DNA of 7,011 nucleotides from NCBI GenBank assembly GCA_964389685.1, contig CAYMFM010000127.1, positions 1-7,011 of the forward strand. Reading direction: 5' to 3'. The position numbers and the translations under genes were made by a program. The notes beneath the pieces are model-generated. The model saw only the letters and a list, made by a program, of their open reading frames with translations. It was not told the DNA's origin and ran no database searches. The stretch's first letter is position 1. The number at the start of each line of letters is the position of its first letter. This document shows positions 1 through 6,462 of this stretch, one piece after another. The DNA comes from G020353115 sp964389685 (GTDB lineage Bacteria; Bacteroidota; Bacteroidia; Bacteroidales; VadinHA17).

Positions 1-76
1 ATTGATCCGTATTCATCTTTTTTCCCATCTGACACTCCGGGAAATATCCGGGCTTGCAGGAAGCTGGATGACCCAA

Positions 77-1639
77 TTATTTTTCCCCAAACATCTCCAC
101 CACTTTTTCCGCCACCCTTTCCCCATCAACAGCGGAAGAGACAATCCCTCCTGAAAAACCCGCACCTTCCCCGCTGGGAAAAAGGTTTGATATTGCCGGA
201 TGACTGAGCAAAACCGGATCCCTGGGGATCCTCACCGGGGAGGATGTTCTGGATTCAACGCCCAGGATAACGGCTTCGTTTGTAATAAAACCTTCCATTT
301 TCCGGTTAAAAGCCAGAAATCCTTCTCTCAACCGTTCCACCAGCGAAACGGGAAGCCAGTTGTGCAGGTCGGAGGGAATCACTCCCGGCGTATATGAAGA
401 AGCAGGCAGCGTACGGGAGACTTTTCCTGAAATGAAATCAGACAAACGCTGAGCCGGTGCAGTTTGCCTTTTCCCGCCAGCGATCCATGCCTTTTTTTCC
501 AGTGCCTCCTGGTATTTCAACCCTTTCAAAGCCCCGAACGCTTCAAATTCCATAATATCTTCCGGTTTGATCTCGACAACAATTCCCGAATTGGCAAAGG
601 GAGAATTTCTTTTTGAAGGTGACATGCCGTTGACCACCACTTCTTCACCGGAAGTAGCAGAAGGAATAATAAATCCGCCGGGGCACATGCAGAACGAGTA
701 AACACCCCTTCCTGCTGCCTGATGGGTTAAGCTGTACATTGCCGGCGGAAGGTCCTCATCCCGTTTCATGCCATGATATTGTATCGAATCGATCAGGGAT
801 TGAGGATGTTCAACACGTACACCCATGGCAAAGGATTTCGCTTCCAGGGGTATCCCGATCTTCTCCAGGTGAAAATAGATATCCCTGGCAGAGTGACCTG
901 TTGCGAGAATGAATGCCACACCCGTTATTTTATCGCCACTGCCTGTCGTTACGCAGGTAACCTTCCCGTCTTCTATTTTAAACCCGGTGATCCTGGTGTT
1001 AAAATGGATCTCTCCTCCTGCGTTCCGTATGGTTTCCCTGATGTGTCTGATGATCACAGGCAAATTATCGCTCCCAATATGAGGATGGGCATCGTATAGT
1101 ATTGATTCACCGGCTCCATGCCAGTGAAGTGTATTGAGGATTCGCCTGTGATCGCCTCTTTTTTTTGACCGGGTATAGAGTTTCCCATCTGAGAATGTTC
1201 CTGCTCCTCCCTCGCCGAAACAGTAATTGGAATCCGGATTTACCCGGTGTTCACTTGTAATCAGGGCAATATCCTTTTTCCGTTCGGAGACCTCTTTTCC
1301 CCGCTCCAGGATCACCGGCTTGCATCCAAGCTCAATCAGGCGCAGAGCAGCAAACAGTCCGGCCGGTCCGGAACCAATGATGACCACTTCATCACCGGCA
1401 GATACATCCTGATATTGTGGTTCGGCTGCAACGGCGGTCTTCTCCTCTTCATCAACAAACACCCGAACGAGGAGACTGATCCTGACATGTTTACTCCTGG
1501 AGTCGATGGACCTGCGAAGGATCCGGATGGTTTTAATTCGTTCCGGAGAGATCCTTAGTTCCCTGGCAATAATCGGTTTATAAAGATCTTCATGGGAAGC
1601 ATTCTTTGGTGAAAGAATAAGTTGGAGCTCCTTTTGCAT
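77..1639 (-). CDS. NAD(P)/FAD-dependent oxidoreductase, COG2509-like (function unknown)
   Basis: Complete 520-residue flavoprotein of the family annotated as FAD-dependent dehydrogenase (COG2509). An N-terminal domain of about 80 residues precedes a Rossmann FAD-binding fold: VVIIGSGPAG at residues 85-94 carries the GxGxxG dinucleotide motif, and E112 in VILERG is the acidic residue expected to bind the adenosine ribose. Other family-like stretches are CFGEGGAGTFSDGKL (140-154), ILATGHSARD (244-253), the CMCPGG segment (317-322) and a C-terminal GEGAGFSGGI (490-499) that normally closes over the flavin. No signal peptide or membrane segment is visible, so it is probably cytoplasmic. The start is a true ATG; the preceding bases show no Shine-Dalgarno, as is usual in Bacteroidota. 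It begins 30 bp after the porT stop, so the two are probably co-transcribed. The physiological substrate of this family is not established and the sequence does not reveal it. Confidence 0.9.
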   Translation of the reverse strand: MQKELQLILSPKNASHEDLYKPIIARELRISPERIKTIRILRRSIDSRSKHVRISLLVRVFVDEEEKTAVAAEPQYQDVSAGDEVVIIGSGPAGLFAALRLIELGCKPVILERGKEVSERKKDIALITSEHRVNPDSNYCFGEGGAGTFSDGKLYTRSKKRGDHRRILNTLHWHGAGESILYDAHPHIGSDNLPVIIRHIRETIRNAGGEIHFNTRITGFKIEDGKVTCVTTGSGDKITGVAFILATGHSARDIYFHLEKIGIPLEAKSFAMGVRVEHPQSLIDSIQYHGMKRDEDLPPAMYSLTHQAAGRGVYSFCMCPGGFIIPSATSGEEVVVNGMSPSKRNSPFANSGIVVEIKPEDIMEFEAFGALKGLKYQEALEKKAWIAGGKRQTAPAQRLSDFISGKVSRTLPASSYTPGVIPSDLHNWLPVSLVERLREGFLAFNRKMEGFITNEAVILGVESRTSSPVRIPRDPVLLSHPAISNLFPSGEGAGFSGGIVSSAVDGERVAEKVVEMFGEK

Positions 1640-1669
1640 GCGATCTGTTCTCTTATTGCCTGTAGGGAT

Positions 1670-2419
1670 TCATTCAAAATGAAAGGAAAGGATCCAGAGG
1701 GTTGACATAAGGCGGTCAATGGATTCCGCATATTTTCGGTTGTCACCGGCTGCCGGTTCATGCACCATGATATCGCGAAATCCGACAGCCATTTTCAATT
1801 CCGGACTGAGCTTGAAGTATTTCAGGTAGAGATCAATCCCAAATCCAATCTCGCCATACACATCGGATTGTTTCAGCCTGACGTATTCATCCTTTCCTCG
1901 TTTACCCTGATCATATTCCTTCCGGGCTGAGAGATCGATCCGGTAAGTTAGTCCGCCAACCAGGTAAGGCCTCCAATTATTCAGCCGTTTTGATTTATAT
2001 TTTACCAGCAACGGAAATTCAACGAATGAAGACTCGAGTTTATGATTGTCATTCTCCAGTTTCCTATCCATATCATAAAATATCAGATTCCGCTGTCCGA
2101 AGGAGATACCTGGTAGAAATCTGAGATCAAGGTATTCTGTGAGCTTGAGGTTTGATACAATTCCCACACTGAATCCGGGGTTTAGCTTACTCACATCTGC
2201 ATAGAGGAAAGCGGTATCGATCGGGTATTTATCCCCCGCATGATATACCGTAAAATCCATGGTATTGATACCGATGGTAAAACCGAAATGCAACGGTTTT
2301 TTATCGTATGCCGGATCATTCTTTAGCTTTTGCTTTTGTGCAAAAGTGACGGAAGATAAAACAAGTAATATGGCAACAAAAGCTTTTCTCAATTTTTTCC
2401 GATCGTTTACGATATACAA
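1670..2419 (-). CDS. porT: PorT-family outer-membrane beta-barrel protein (type IX secretion)
   Basis: PorT/SprT is an outer-membrane barrel protein needed for type IX secretion and, in gliding species, motility. The frame gives 249 residues from a TTG at 2417-2419, with no in-frame ATG before the upstream stop. A second TTG (2390-2392, codon 10) would start the protein as M-R-K-A-F-V-A-I-L-L, a textbook signal peptide, with likely cleavage after TFA (residues 25-27). After it comes the segment that resembles PorT most strongly, YDKKPLHFGFTIGINTMDF (38-56), then alternating amphipathic strands (e.g. 83-92, 98-106, 133-142, 151-161, 187-199, 205-214) and a C-terminal strand ending in an aromatic residue (LWILSFHFE). 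This fits an eight-strand-type barrel. Length matches the family. The assignment as PorT proper, not a generic OMP_b-brl_2 protein, is from recognised similarity; no other T9SS gene is in the window. Confidence 0.82.
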   Translation of the reverse strand: MYIVNDRKKLRKAFVAILLVLSSVTFAQKQKLKNDPAYDKKPLHFGFTIGINTMDFTVYHAGDKYPIDTAFLYADVSKLNPGFSVGIVSNLKLTEYLDLRFLPGISFGQRNLIFYDMDRKLENDNHKLESSFVEFPLLVKYKSKRLNNWRPYLVGGLTYRIDLSARKEYDQGKRGKDEYVRLKQSDVYGEIGFGIDLYLKYFKLSPELKMAVGFRDIMVHEPAAGDNRKYAESIDRLMSTLWILSFHFE

Positions 2420-2424
2420 TAGTA
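2417..2424 (-). promoter_or_regulatory. porT: Possible -7-like element before porT
   Basis: On the minus strand this reads TACTATTG, one base off TAnnTTTG. It overlaps the upstream TTG start candidate of porT. If it is a promoter, the transcript would begin near 2410 and only the second TTG at 2390-2392 could be the start, which agrees with the signal-peptide reading. No -33 TTTG at the correct distance was found, so this is weak. Confidence 0.22.
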
Positions 2425-2498
2425 ACTGATCAATCCCGATTTTATTATTCTATTGTGGCTGGGGTATGGAGTTATCACAAACTGTCTGTAGGTATTCG

Positions 2499-2532
2499 AA
2501 AAAAACTGAAATGATCCGGATTTAATCCTTTC
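2499..2532 (-). terminator. Possible weak rho-independent terminator after purL
   Basis: Immediately after the purL stop, the minus strand has GAAAGGAT (2532-2525), a nine-base loop and ATCATTTC (2515-2508). These arms pair over eight positions with one G-A mismatch. AG and seven T residues (2505-2499) follow. The stem is short and AT-rich, so it may terminate only partly, allowing some read-through into porT. Confidence 0.33.
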
Positions 2533-2534
2533 TC

Positions 2535-4760
2535 TTATTCAACTGCCTCCTGTAAGGCAGAATTGTATTCCTTCATGAGGTCAAAAATAAAGCCATACGA
2601 AACATCATCGATCCGGCATTCGCCACGGGTGACATGGCCAAGCACAGAAAACGGTACTTCGGTCTTTATCATATAGTCGATGAACTCGGTTTCCCTGGAG
2701 GGGGCAACAGAAACCACAATCCTGCCCTGCGCTTCTCCAAAAAGAAAAGCATCTTTTCGAATTTCAGCATCTGTTGTTATATCGAATCCAAAGCCTCTGG
2801 GTATGCCACACTCCACCAAGGTAATAAACAACCCCCCTTCAGACACATCATGTGCTGACCGTACCAGGCTGAAACGGATAAGGTCTTTTACAGCCTGTTG
2901 AACCATGTATTCAACATCCAGATCAAAATGTGGAGGTGGAGATTTTTCTATCCCATGACAGGAGACCAGGTATTGGGAGGAGGCAATATCATTCTGTGAC
3001 CTGCCAATCAGGTAGATCATGTTCCCTTTATTACTGAATGCCATCGACATCTGGTTGTTTTTCTCTTTCAGCAAGCCCAGCATCCCGATGGTGGGTGTTG
3101 GAAATACCGGTTCCACCTTCCCATCGATTGATGCCTGGTTATAAAAGCTGACGTTTCCACCGGTGACGGGGGTTTCAAATTTCCGGCATGCTTTACCCAT
3201 GCCTTTGACAGCCTGAACAAACTGCCAGTAGACCTCCGGATTATAGGGATTGCCAAAATTCAGGCAATTTGTAATGGCAAGGGGCACACCGCCGCTACAA
3301 ATGATGTTTCTGGCTGCTTCCGATACGGCAATCTGCGTACCGATATTCGGGTCCGCCATAACATACCGTGAATTGCAATCTACGGTCACTGCCAGAGCAC
3401 TCCGTGTCCCTTTTATATTTACCAGTCCGGCATCGGAGGGGAAATTGGTGCTCATGTTATTGGTTCCGACCATGGTATCATACTGTTCATACACCCATTT
3501 TTTACACGCAATATTCGGATGCCTCAGAAGGGTATGCATTACCTCCTTTATATCTTCCTGTTCCGGAAGATCATCAATTGAGTATTTTTTTGTCTCCTTG
3601 TAGTATGCCGGAACCTTGTATTCCCGGTCATACACCGGAGCCCCACCTCCAAGGACAAGGCTCTTTGCCGGAACTTCAGCAACCAGTTTACCGTGCCTGT
3701 AAAAATAGAGTTTGTCTTCCCTGATCACCTCACCGATAATGACACAATTCAAGTCCCACTTATCAAAGATCTCCTCCACCTCTTTTTCCCTTCCTTTCTT
3801 AACAACCACAAGCATTCGTTCCTGTGATTCGGAGAGCAGGATTTCGAACGGTTCCATGTTCTGCTGGCGAAGCGGCACTTTGTCAAGGTCTATCTTCATG
3901 CCATGGTTTCCTTTGGCTGACATTTCGGATGTTGAACAGATGATGCCGGCTGCTCCCATGTCCTGCATCCCTATAACAGCTCCCGTCTTGTTCAATTCGA
4001 TGGTTGCTTCGAGCAGCAGCTTTTCCTGAAATGGATCACCCACCTGAATGGAAGGAATATCATTGGCAGAATCTTCTGTAATATCGGCAGATGCAAAGGT
4101 TGCTCCATGTATACCGTCTTTTCCTGTTGAAGAGCCAACTATATAGACGGGATTGCCGGCACCCTTCGCAATGGCTGAAATCATGCGGTCACTTTTCATG
4201 ATCCCGACAGACATTGCATTTACCACGGGATTGCTGTTGTAACACCGTTCAAAATAGACTTCGCCAGCGACAACAGGTACCCCAAACGAGTTTCCATAGT
4301 CGCCAATACCCTTTACAACGCCTTTCAACAGGTACTTAGTTCGTTCAAGCGACAGGTCACCAAACCGGAGTGAATTGAGCTGGGCTATAGGCCTTGCACC
4401 CATAGTAAAAATATCCCGGTTGATGCCCCCAACCCCGGTTGCTGCACCCTGGTAAGGCTCCACAGCACAGGGATGATTATGGGATTCTATTTTGAATGCA
4501 CAGGCAAGATCGTTTCCTATATCCACCAGTCCTGCATTCTCTTTACCTGCTTCCGCCAGTAAATGCTTTCCCTTACGTGGTAATGTCTTCAACCATTTGA
4601 TCGAATTTTTATACGAGGCATGTTCAGACCACATTACAGAATAAATACTCAATTCTGTAAAATTGGGTTTCCGCCCAAGGATCTGCTGGATCTCTTTGTA
4701 TTCCTGTGGTTCCAAACCAAGATTTGCCGCCACTTTTTGGTTCACCTCAATGTTCATCAT
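2535..4760 (-). CDS. purL: Phosphoribosylformylglycinamidine synthase, small-form PurL
   Basis: Catalyses the ATP-dependent amidation of FGAR to FGAM in de novo purine synthesis, in the cytoplasm. About 741 residues with no fused glutaminase domain, so this is the small PurL that needs PurQ (glutaminase) and PurS, neither of which lies here. Visible motifs, numbered from this ATG: MWSEHASYKNS (43-53) with the active-site-region histidine; ESHNHP (92-97) and the following GAATGVGGINRDI stretch of the ATP-binding half; KDGIHGATFAS (214-224); QDMGAAG (266-272); ESQERM (311-316); and in the second half GGNVSFYN (534-541) and HDVSEGG (637-643). The two halves follow the tandem AIRS-like architecture of the family. 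The open frame extends ten codons upstream to a TTG at 4790, but that lies just after a -7-like promoter box; the ATG at 4758-4760 or the next one (4755-4757) is preferred and gives the usual N-terminus. No frameshift or missing motif. Confidence 0.95.
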   Translation of the reverse strand: MMNIEVNQKVAANLGLEPQEYKEIQQILGRKPNFTELSIYSVMWSEHASYKNSIKWLKTLPRKGKHLLAEAGKENAGLVDIGNDLACAFKIESHNHPCAVEPYQGAATGVGGINRDIFTMGARPIAQLNSLRFGDLSLERTKYLLKGVVKGIGDYGNSFGVPVVAGEVYFERCYNSNPVVNAMSVGIMKSDRMISAIAKGAGNPVYIVGSSTGKDGIHGATFASADITEDSANDIPSIQVGDPFQEKLLLEATIELNKTGAVIGMQDMGAAGIICSTSEMSAKGNHGMKIDLDKVPLRQQNMEPFEILLSESQERMLVVVKKGREKEVEEIFDKWDLNCVIIGEVIREDKLYFYRHGKLVAEVPAKSLVLGGGAPVYDREYKVPAYYKETKKYSIDDLPEQEDIKEVMHTLLRHPNIACKKWVYEQYDTMVGTNNMSTNFPSDAGLVNIKGTRSALAVTVDCNSRYVMADPNIGTQIAVSEAARNIICSGGVPLAITNCLNFGNPYNPEVYWQFVQAVKGMGKACRKFETPVTGGNVSFYNQASIDGKVEPVFPTPTIGMLGLLKEKNNQMSMAFSNKGNMIYLIGRSQNDIASSQYLVSCHGIEKSPPPHFDLDVEYMVQQAVKDLIRFSLVRSAHDVSEGGLFITLVECGIPRGFGFDITTDAEIRKDAFLFGEAQGRIVVSVAPSRETEFIDYMIKTEVPFSVLGHVTRGECRIDDVSYGFIFDLMKEYNSALQEAVE

Positions 4761-4791
4761 AAAACGATGGATTGTTTTTGAAATGATCAAA

Positions 4792-4799
4792 CAAAGATA
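4792..4799 (-). promoter_or_regulatory. purL: Putative -7 element of the purL promoter
   Basis: Read on the minus strand this is TATCTTTG, an exact match to the TAnnTTTG -7 consensus of Bacteroidota housekeeping sigma factor promoters. Transcription would start a few bases downstream, about 20-30 nt before the purL ATG at 4760, leaving a short leader. No convincing TTTG -33 box is seen about 20 nt upstream (the region reads around ATGGGG), so the call rests on the -7 box and position. The rest of the divergent region (4800-4969) shows no clear -7/-33 pair for the plus-strand dehydrogenase gene. Confidence 0.4.
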
Positions 4800-4969
4800 A
4801 TTAACTAATCATTTTTTCGCCCCATTTCTGGTTGATTTATTCGATTATTTCATACTCAACCGGCATTTTTACTACTTTTACACCCCTGACAAAATCGATC
4901 CGGCTCATGAGAAGTTAGATTGATTGAATACACCATGCATTTACTGACCCTGATATAACAGTCATAACC

Positions 4970-6046
4970 ATGTATACGTACGAATACCTGAAAAAATTCA
5001 CATCCGATCTCTTTCAAAAAATGGGATGTAGCCAGGGGGATGCCGATGCCATCTCCGATGTCTTTCTGAGGGCTGAATTAAGGGGCCTTCCTTCTCACGG
5101 GATGATCCGGATCAAAGATTATTACGAGCTATGGAAAGCACACCGGATCAATACAACGCCGGACATCAGGATTGTTCATGAAAGTCCTGGAACCGCGGTT
5201 GTAGATGCCGACGGAGCGATTGGTATGGTCTCGGCACGACGCTCGATGGAGATCGCGATCTCCAAAGCACGGAAAACAGGCACAGCCTGGGTGGCAACAA
5301 GAAATTCAAACCACCTGGGCATTGGAGCATACTATTCGATGTTGGCACTCGATTACGATATGATCGGGATAACCATGACCAATGCCAACCCCCTCGTGGC
5401 ACCGGTAAATTCAGTAAGCCGGCTGCTCGGCACAAACCCCATTACCGTTGCCATACCGGCAGGAAAAGAACCGCCGTTTGTTGCCGACTTTTCAACCACG
5501 CCCATTGCCAGGGGAAAGCTGGCAGTGGCGTCGAAAAAGGGAGAAGAGGTCCCACTGGGATATGTCCAGGACAAAGAGGGCAATCCTTCATCCGATCCGG
5601 ATATCCTTACCAAAGGGGGTGCTATGTTACCCCTCGGCAGTGACCTTCAGCATGGTAGCCATAAAGGATATGCACTGGGTGCTATTGTTGATATTCTCAG
5701 CGGCGTGCTCTCCGGTGCAAATTTTGGTCCCTTTATCCCCCCAAACCTTGCCTTTATGCCCATGCCTGAAATACAGGTCGGGAAAGGAATGGGGCACCTC
5801 TTCGGAGCCATTCGAATCGACGGGTTCATGCCTTCCGGAGAGTTTAAAAAAAGAATGGACCAATGGATAACAACCTTCCGGAATGCAAAGCCCATCAAAG
5901 GGAAAAAAGTATTGATCCCGGGAGACATCGAGCGCGAAGCGGAAGTACGGATCAGAAGGGAGGGGATCAGCATTCTGCCGGTTATCCAGAAAGATCTGAA
6001 GGAGGTGGCGGAAGAATTGGGTGTTGATTTCGAAATGAGGGGTTAA
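4970..6046 (+). CDS. Ldh2-family NAD(P)H-dependent oxidoreductase (malate/L-lactate dehydrogenase-like)
   Basis: Complete 358-residue member of the Ldh_2 family (PF02615), which includes archaeal-type malate dehydrogenase, sulfolactate dehydrogenase, ureidoglycolate dehydrogenase (AllD) and 2,3-diketogulonate reductase (YiaK). These reduce 2-oxoacids or oxidise 2-hydroxyacids with NAD(P)H using an unusual non-Rossmann fold. Seen here: RGLPSHGMIR (38-47), with His43 at the position of the proposed catalytic histidine and Arg47 nearby; SNHLG (113-117) with the second conserved histidine; LGTNP (153-157) and the HKGYAL helix (231-236), both near the cofactor and substrate sites in relatives; and PGDIEREAE near the C-terminus (317-325). 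Length is typical. The start is an ATG preceded by no Shine-Dalgarno, and the next in-frame residues match the family's N-terminal helix. It is transcribed divergently from purL and appears monocistronic. Substrate cannot be assigned: no neighbouring sugar-acid, ureide or sulfonate genes are present. Confidence 0.92.
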   Translation: MYTYEYLKKFTSDLFQKMGCSQGDADAISDVFLRAELRGLPSHGMIRIKDYYELWKAHRINTTPDIRIVHESPGTAVVDADGAIGMVSARRSMEIAISKARKTGTAWVATRNSNHLGIGAYYSMLALDYDMIGITMTNANPLVAPVNSVSRLLGTNPITVAIPAGKEPPFVADFSTTPIARGKLAVASKKGEEVPLGYVQDKEGNPSSDPDILTKGGAMLPLGSDLQHGSHKGYALGAIVDILSGVLSGANFGPFIPPNLAFMPMPEIQVGKGMGHLFGAIRIDGFMPSGEFKKRMDQWITTFRNAKPIKGKKVLIPGDIEREAEVRIRREGISILPVIQKDLKEVAEELGVDFEMRG

Positions 6047-6131
6047 AAAAAGAACTCTTCTCCGGAACGAAGGGGTAATCACCAAAACTCCGTCTTAATA
6101 TACACTTCACCCGATTAGAAATACAACAGAA

Positions 6132-6217
6132 TCCAAGGAGGTGTACCAAAAGTCCAAAAACCGTCATTCTGTCCGAAGAACTCCTTTGGAGAATTCCAGC
6201 CTGCCGCCTGCCTGCCG
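6132..6217. repeat. Possible remnant of a dispersed intergenic repeat
   Basis: Contains CCGTCATTCTG (6161-6171) followed by CGAAGAA, then CTCCTTTGGAG (6181-6191) and a tract of CCTGCC units (about 6200-6217). TCCAAGGAG (6132-6140) is complementary to CTCCTTTGGA (6181-6190) except for one extra T, giving an imperfect inverted repeat with a 40-base loop. From memory, strings of the GTCATTCTG...GAAGAAT type and CCTGCCTGCC tracts occur as dispersed intergenic repeats in Bacteroidota and other phyla. Membership here is an inference from resemblance. Confidence 0.35.
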
Positions 6218-6242
6218 TGTAATACTTCACAATTTCGGTAAC

Positions 6243-6272
6243 AAAATCAAATAATCATTTGATGTTGATTTT
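6243..6272. terminator. AT-rich inverted repeat, possible bidirectional terminator
   Basis: Perfect 8-bp arms AAAATCAA (6243-6250) and TTGATTTT (6265-6272) enclose a second short pair ATCA (6254-6257) and TGAT (6260-6263) around a two-base loop. The A-rich left arm and T-rich right arm read similarly from either strand, as in bidirectional terminators, and the site lies between convergent genes. Low GC in the stem and the nearly 200 bp distance from either stop argue for caution. Confidence 0.3.
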
Positions 6273-6302
6273 ATCGCTAGTGATATAAAGTATTAAAACA
6301 AA

Positions 6303-6428
6303 CGGTCCGATCGATTTGGCATTAAACCCCATCCGTCAGACCCTGAAATGGGTCAGACGGTAGAAGGATAAACGTTACGGTCTGACCGCTGGAGGGTGCG
6401 GCGGTTCTGTGGGAGTTGGTCCGACCGG
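6303..6428. repeat. Cluster of five GTCnGAC-type palindromes
   Basis: Five copies of an odd-length palindrome with core GTC-n-GAC lie within 126 bp: CGGTCCGATCG (6303-6313, one G-T wobble), CCGTCAGACCC (6333-6343), GGGTCAGACGG (6350-6360), CGGTCTGACCG (6378-6388, perfect) and GGTCCGACC (6418-6426, perfect). Copies two and three also pair with each other as 11-bp arms with one central mismatch around the loop TGAAAT, giving a strong hairpin at 6333-6360. No T-tract follows on either strand, so this is not a classic terminator. It could be a REP-like or mobile palindromic repeat, or a multi-site protein-binding region; the sequence alone cannot decide. Confidence 0.6.
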
Positions 6429-6462
6429 TGAAGGGGCCATACATGTAGAGTGATATTTTCGT

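Larger units (their letters stand above)
6047..6462. other. Gene-free region between convergent genes
   Basis: This stretch lies between the stops of the Ldh2-family gene (+) and the nitroreductase (-). No reading frame here has family-like sequence; the one frame that crosses it on the minus strand (about 6230-5982) runs into the dehydrogenase gene antisense and looks spurious. The region holds, in order, a repeat-like remnant (about 6132-6217), an AT-rich inverted repeat (6243-6272), an imperfect 14-bp palindrome TATCGCTAGTGATA (6272-6285) and a cluster of GTCnGAC palindromes (6303-6428). No tRNA-like or rRNA-like sequence was recognised. Confidence 0.7.

Noticed and set aside
1..76. Short CCGG...CCGG pair at the left edge as a terminator for the flavoprotein gene
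   Set aside because: Only four base pairs and no T-run on the minus strand; nothing else is supportable in these 76 bases.
216..231. Perfect hairpin GGATCCC-TG-GGGATCC
   Set aside because: It lies within the flavoprotein coding sequence, encoding the IPRDP region, and is explained by codon choice.
1555..1761. 68-codon minus-strand frame spanning the porT/FAD-gene junction
   Set aside because: It overlaps the 3' end of porT and the 5' end of the flavoprotein gene in another frame, with no sign of being translated.
3250..4029. Several 100-120 codon plus-strand frames opposite purL
   Set aside because: They mirror the conserved purL coding sequence and have no independent motifs.
4873..4880. 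TACTTTTA as a -7 box for the plus-strand dehydrogenase gene
   Set aside because: One base off the consensus, no -33 TTG at a suitable distance, and an implied leader of about 85 nt.
6057..6072. CTTC...GAAG pair just after the Ldh2-family stop as a terminator
   Set aside because: Only a four-base stem with no following T-tract.
5627..6085. 152-codon minus-strand open frame antisense to the Ldh2-family gene
   Set aside because: It lies almost wholly opposite a well-supported gene, shows no recognisable domain and has the low-complexity character of an antisense frame.
5982..6230. 82-codon minus-strand frame across the dehydrogenase 3' end and the gap
   Set aside because: Its start lies in the repeat-like block and its end is antisense to a real gene; no family-like features.
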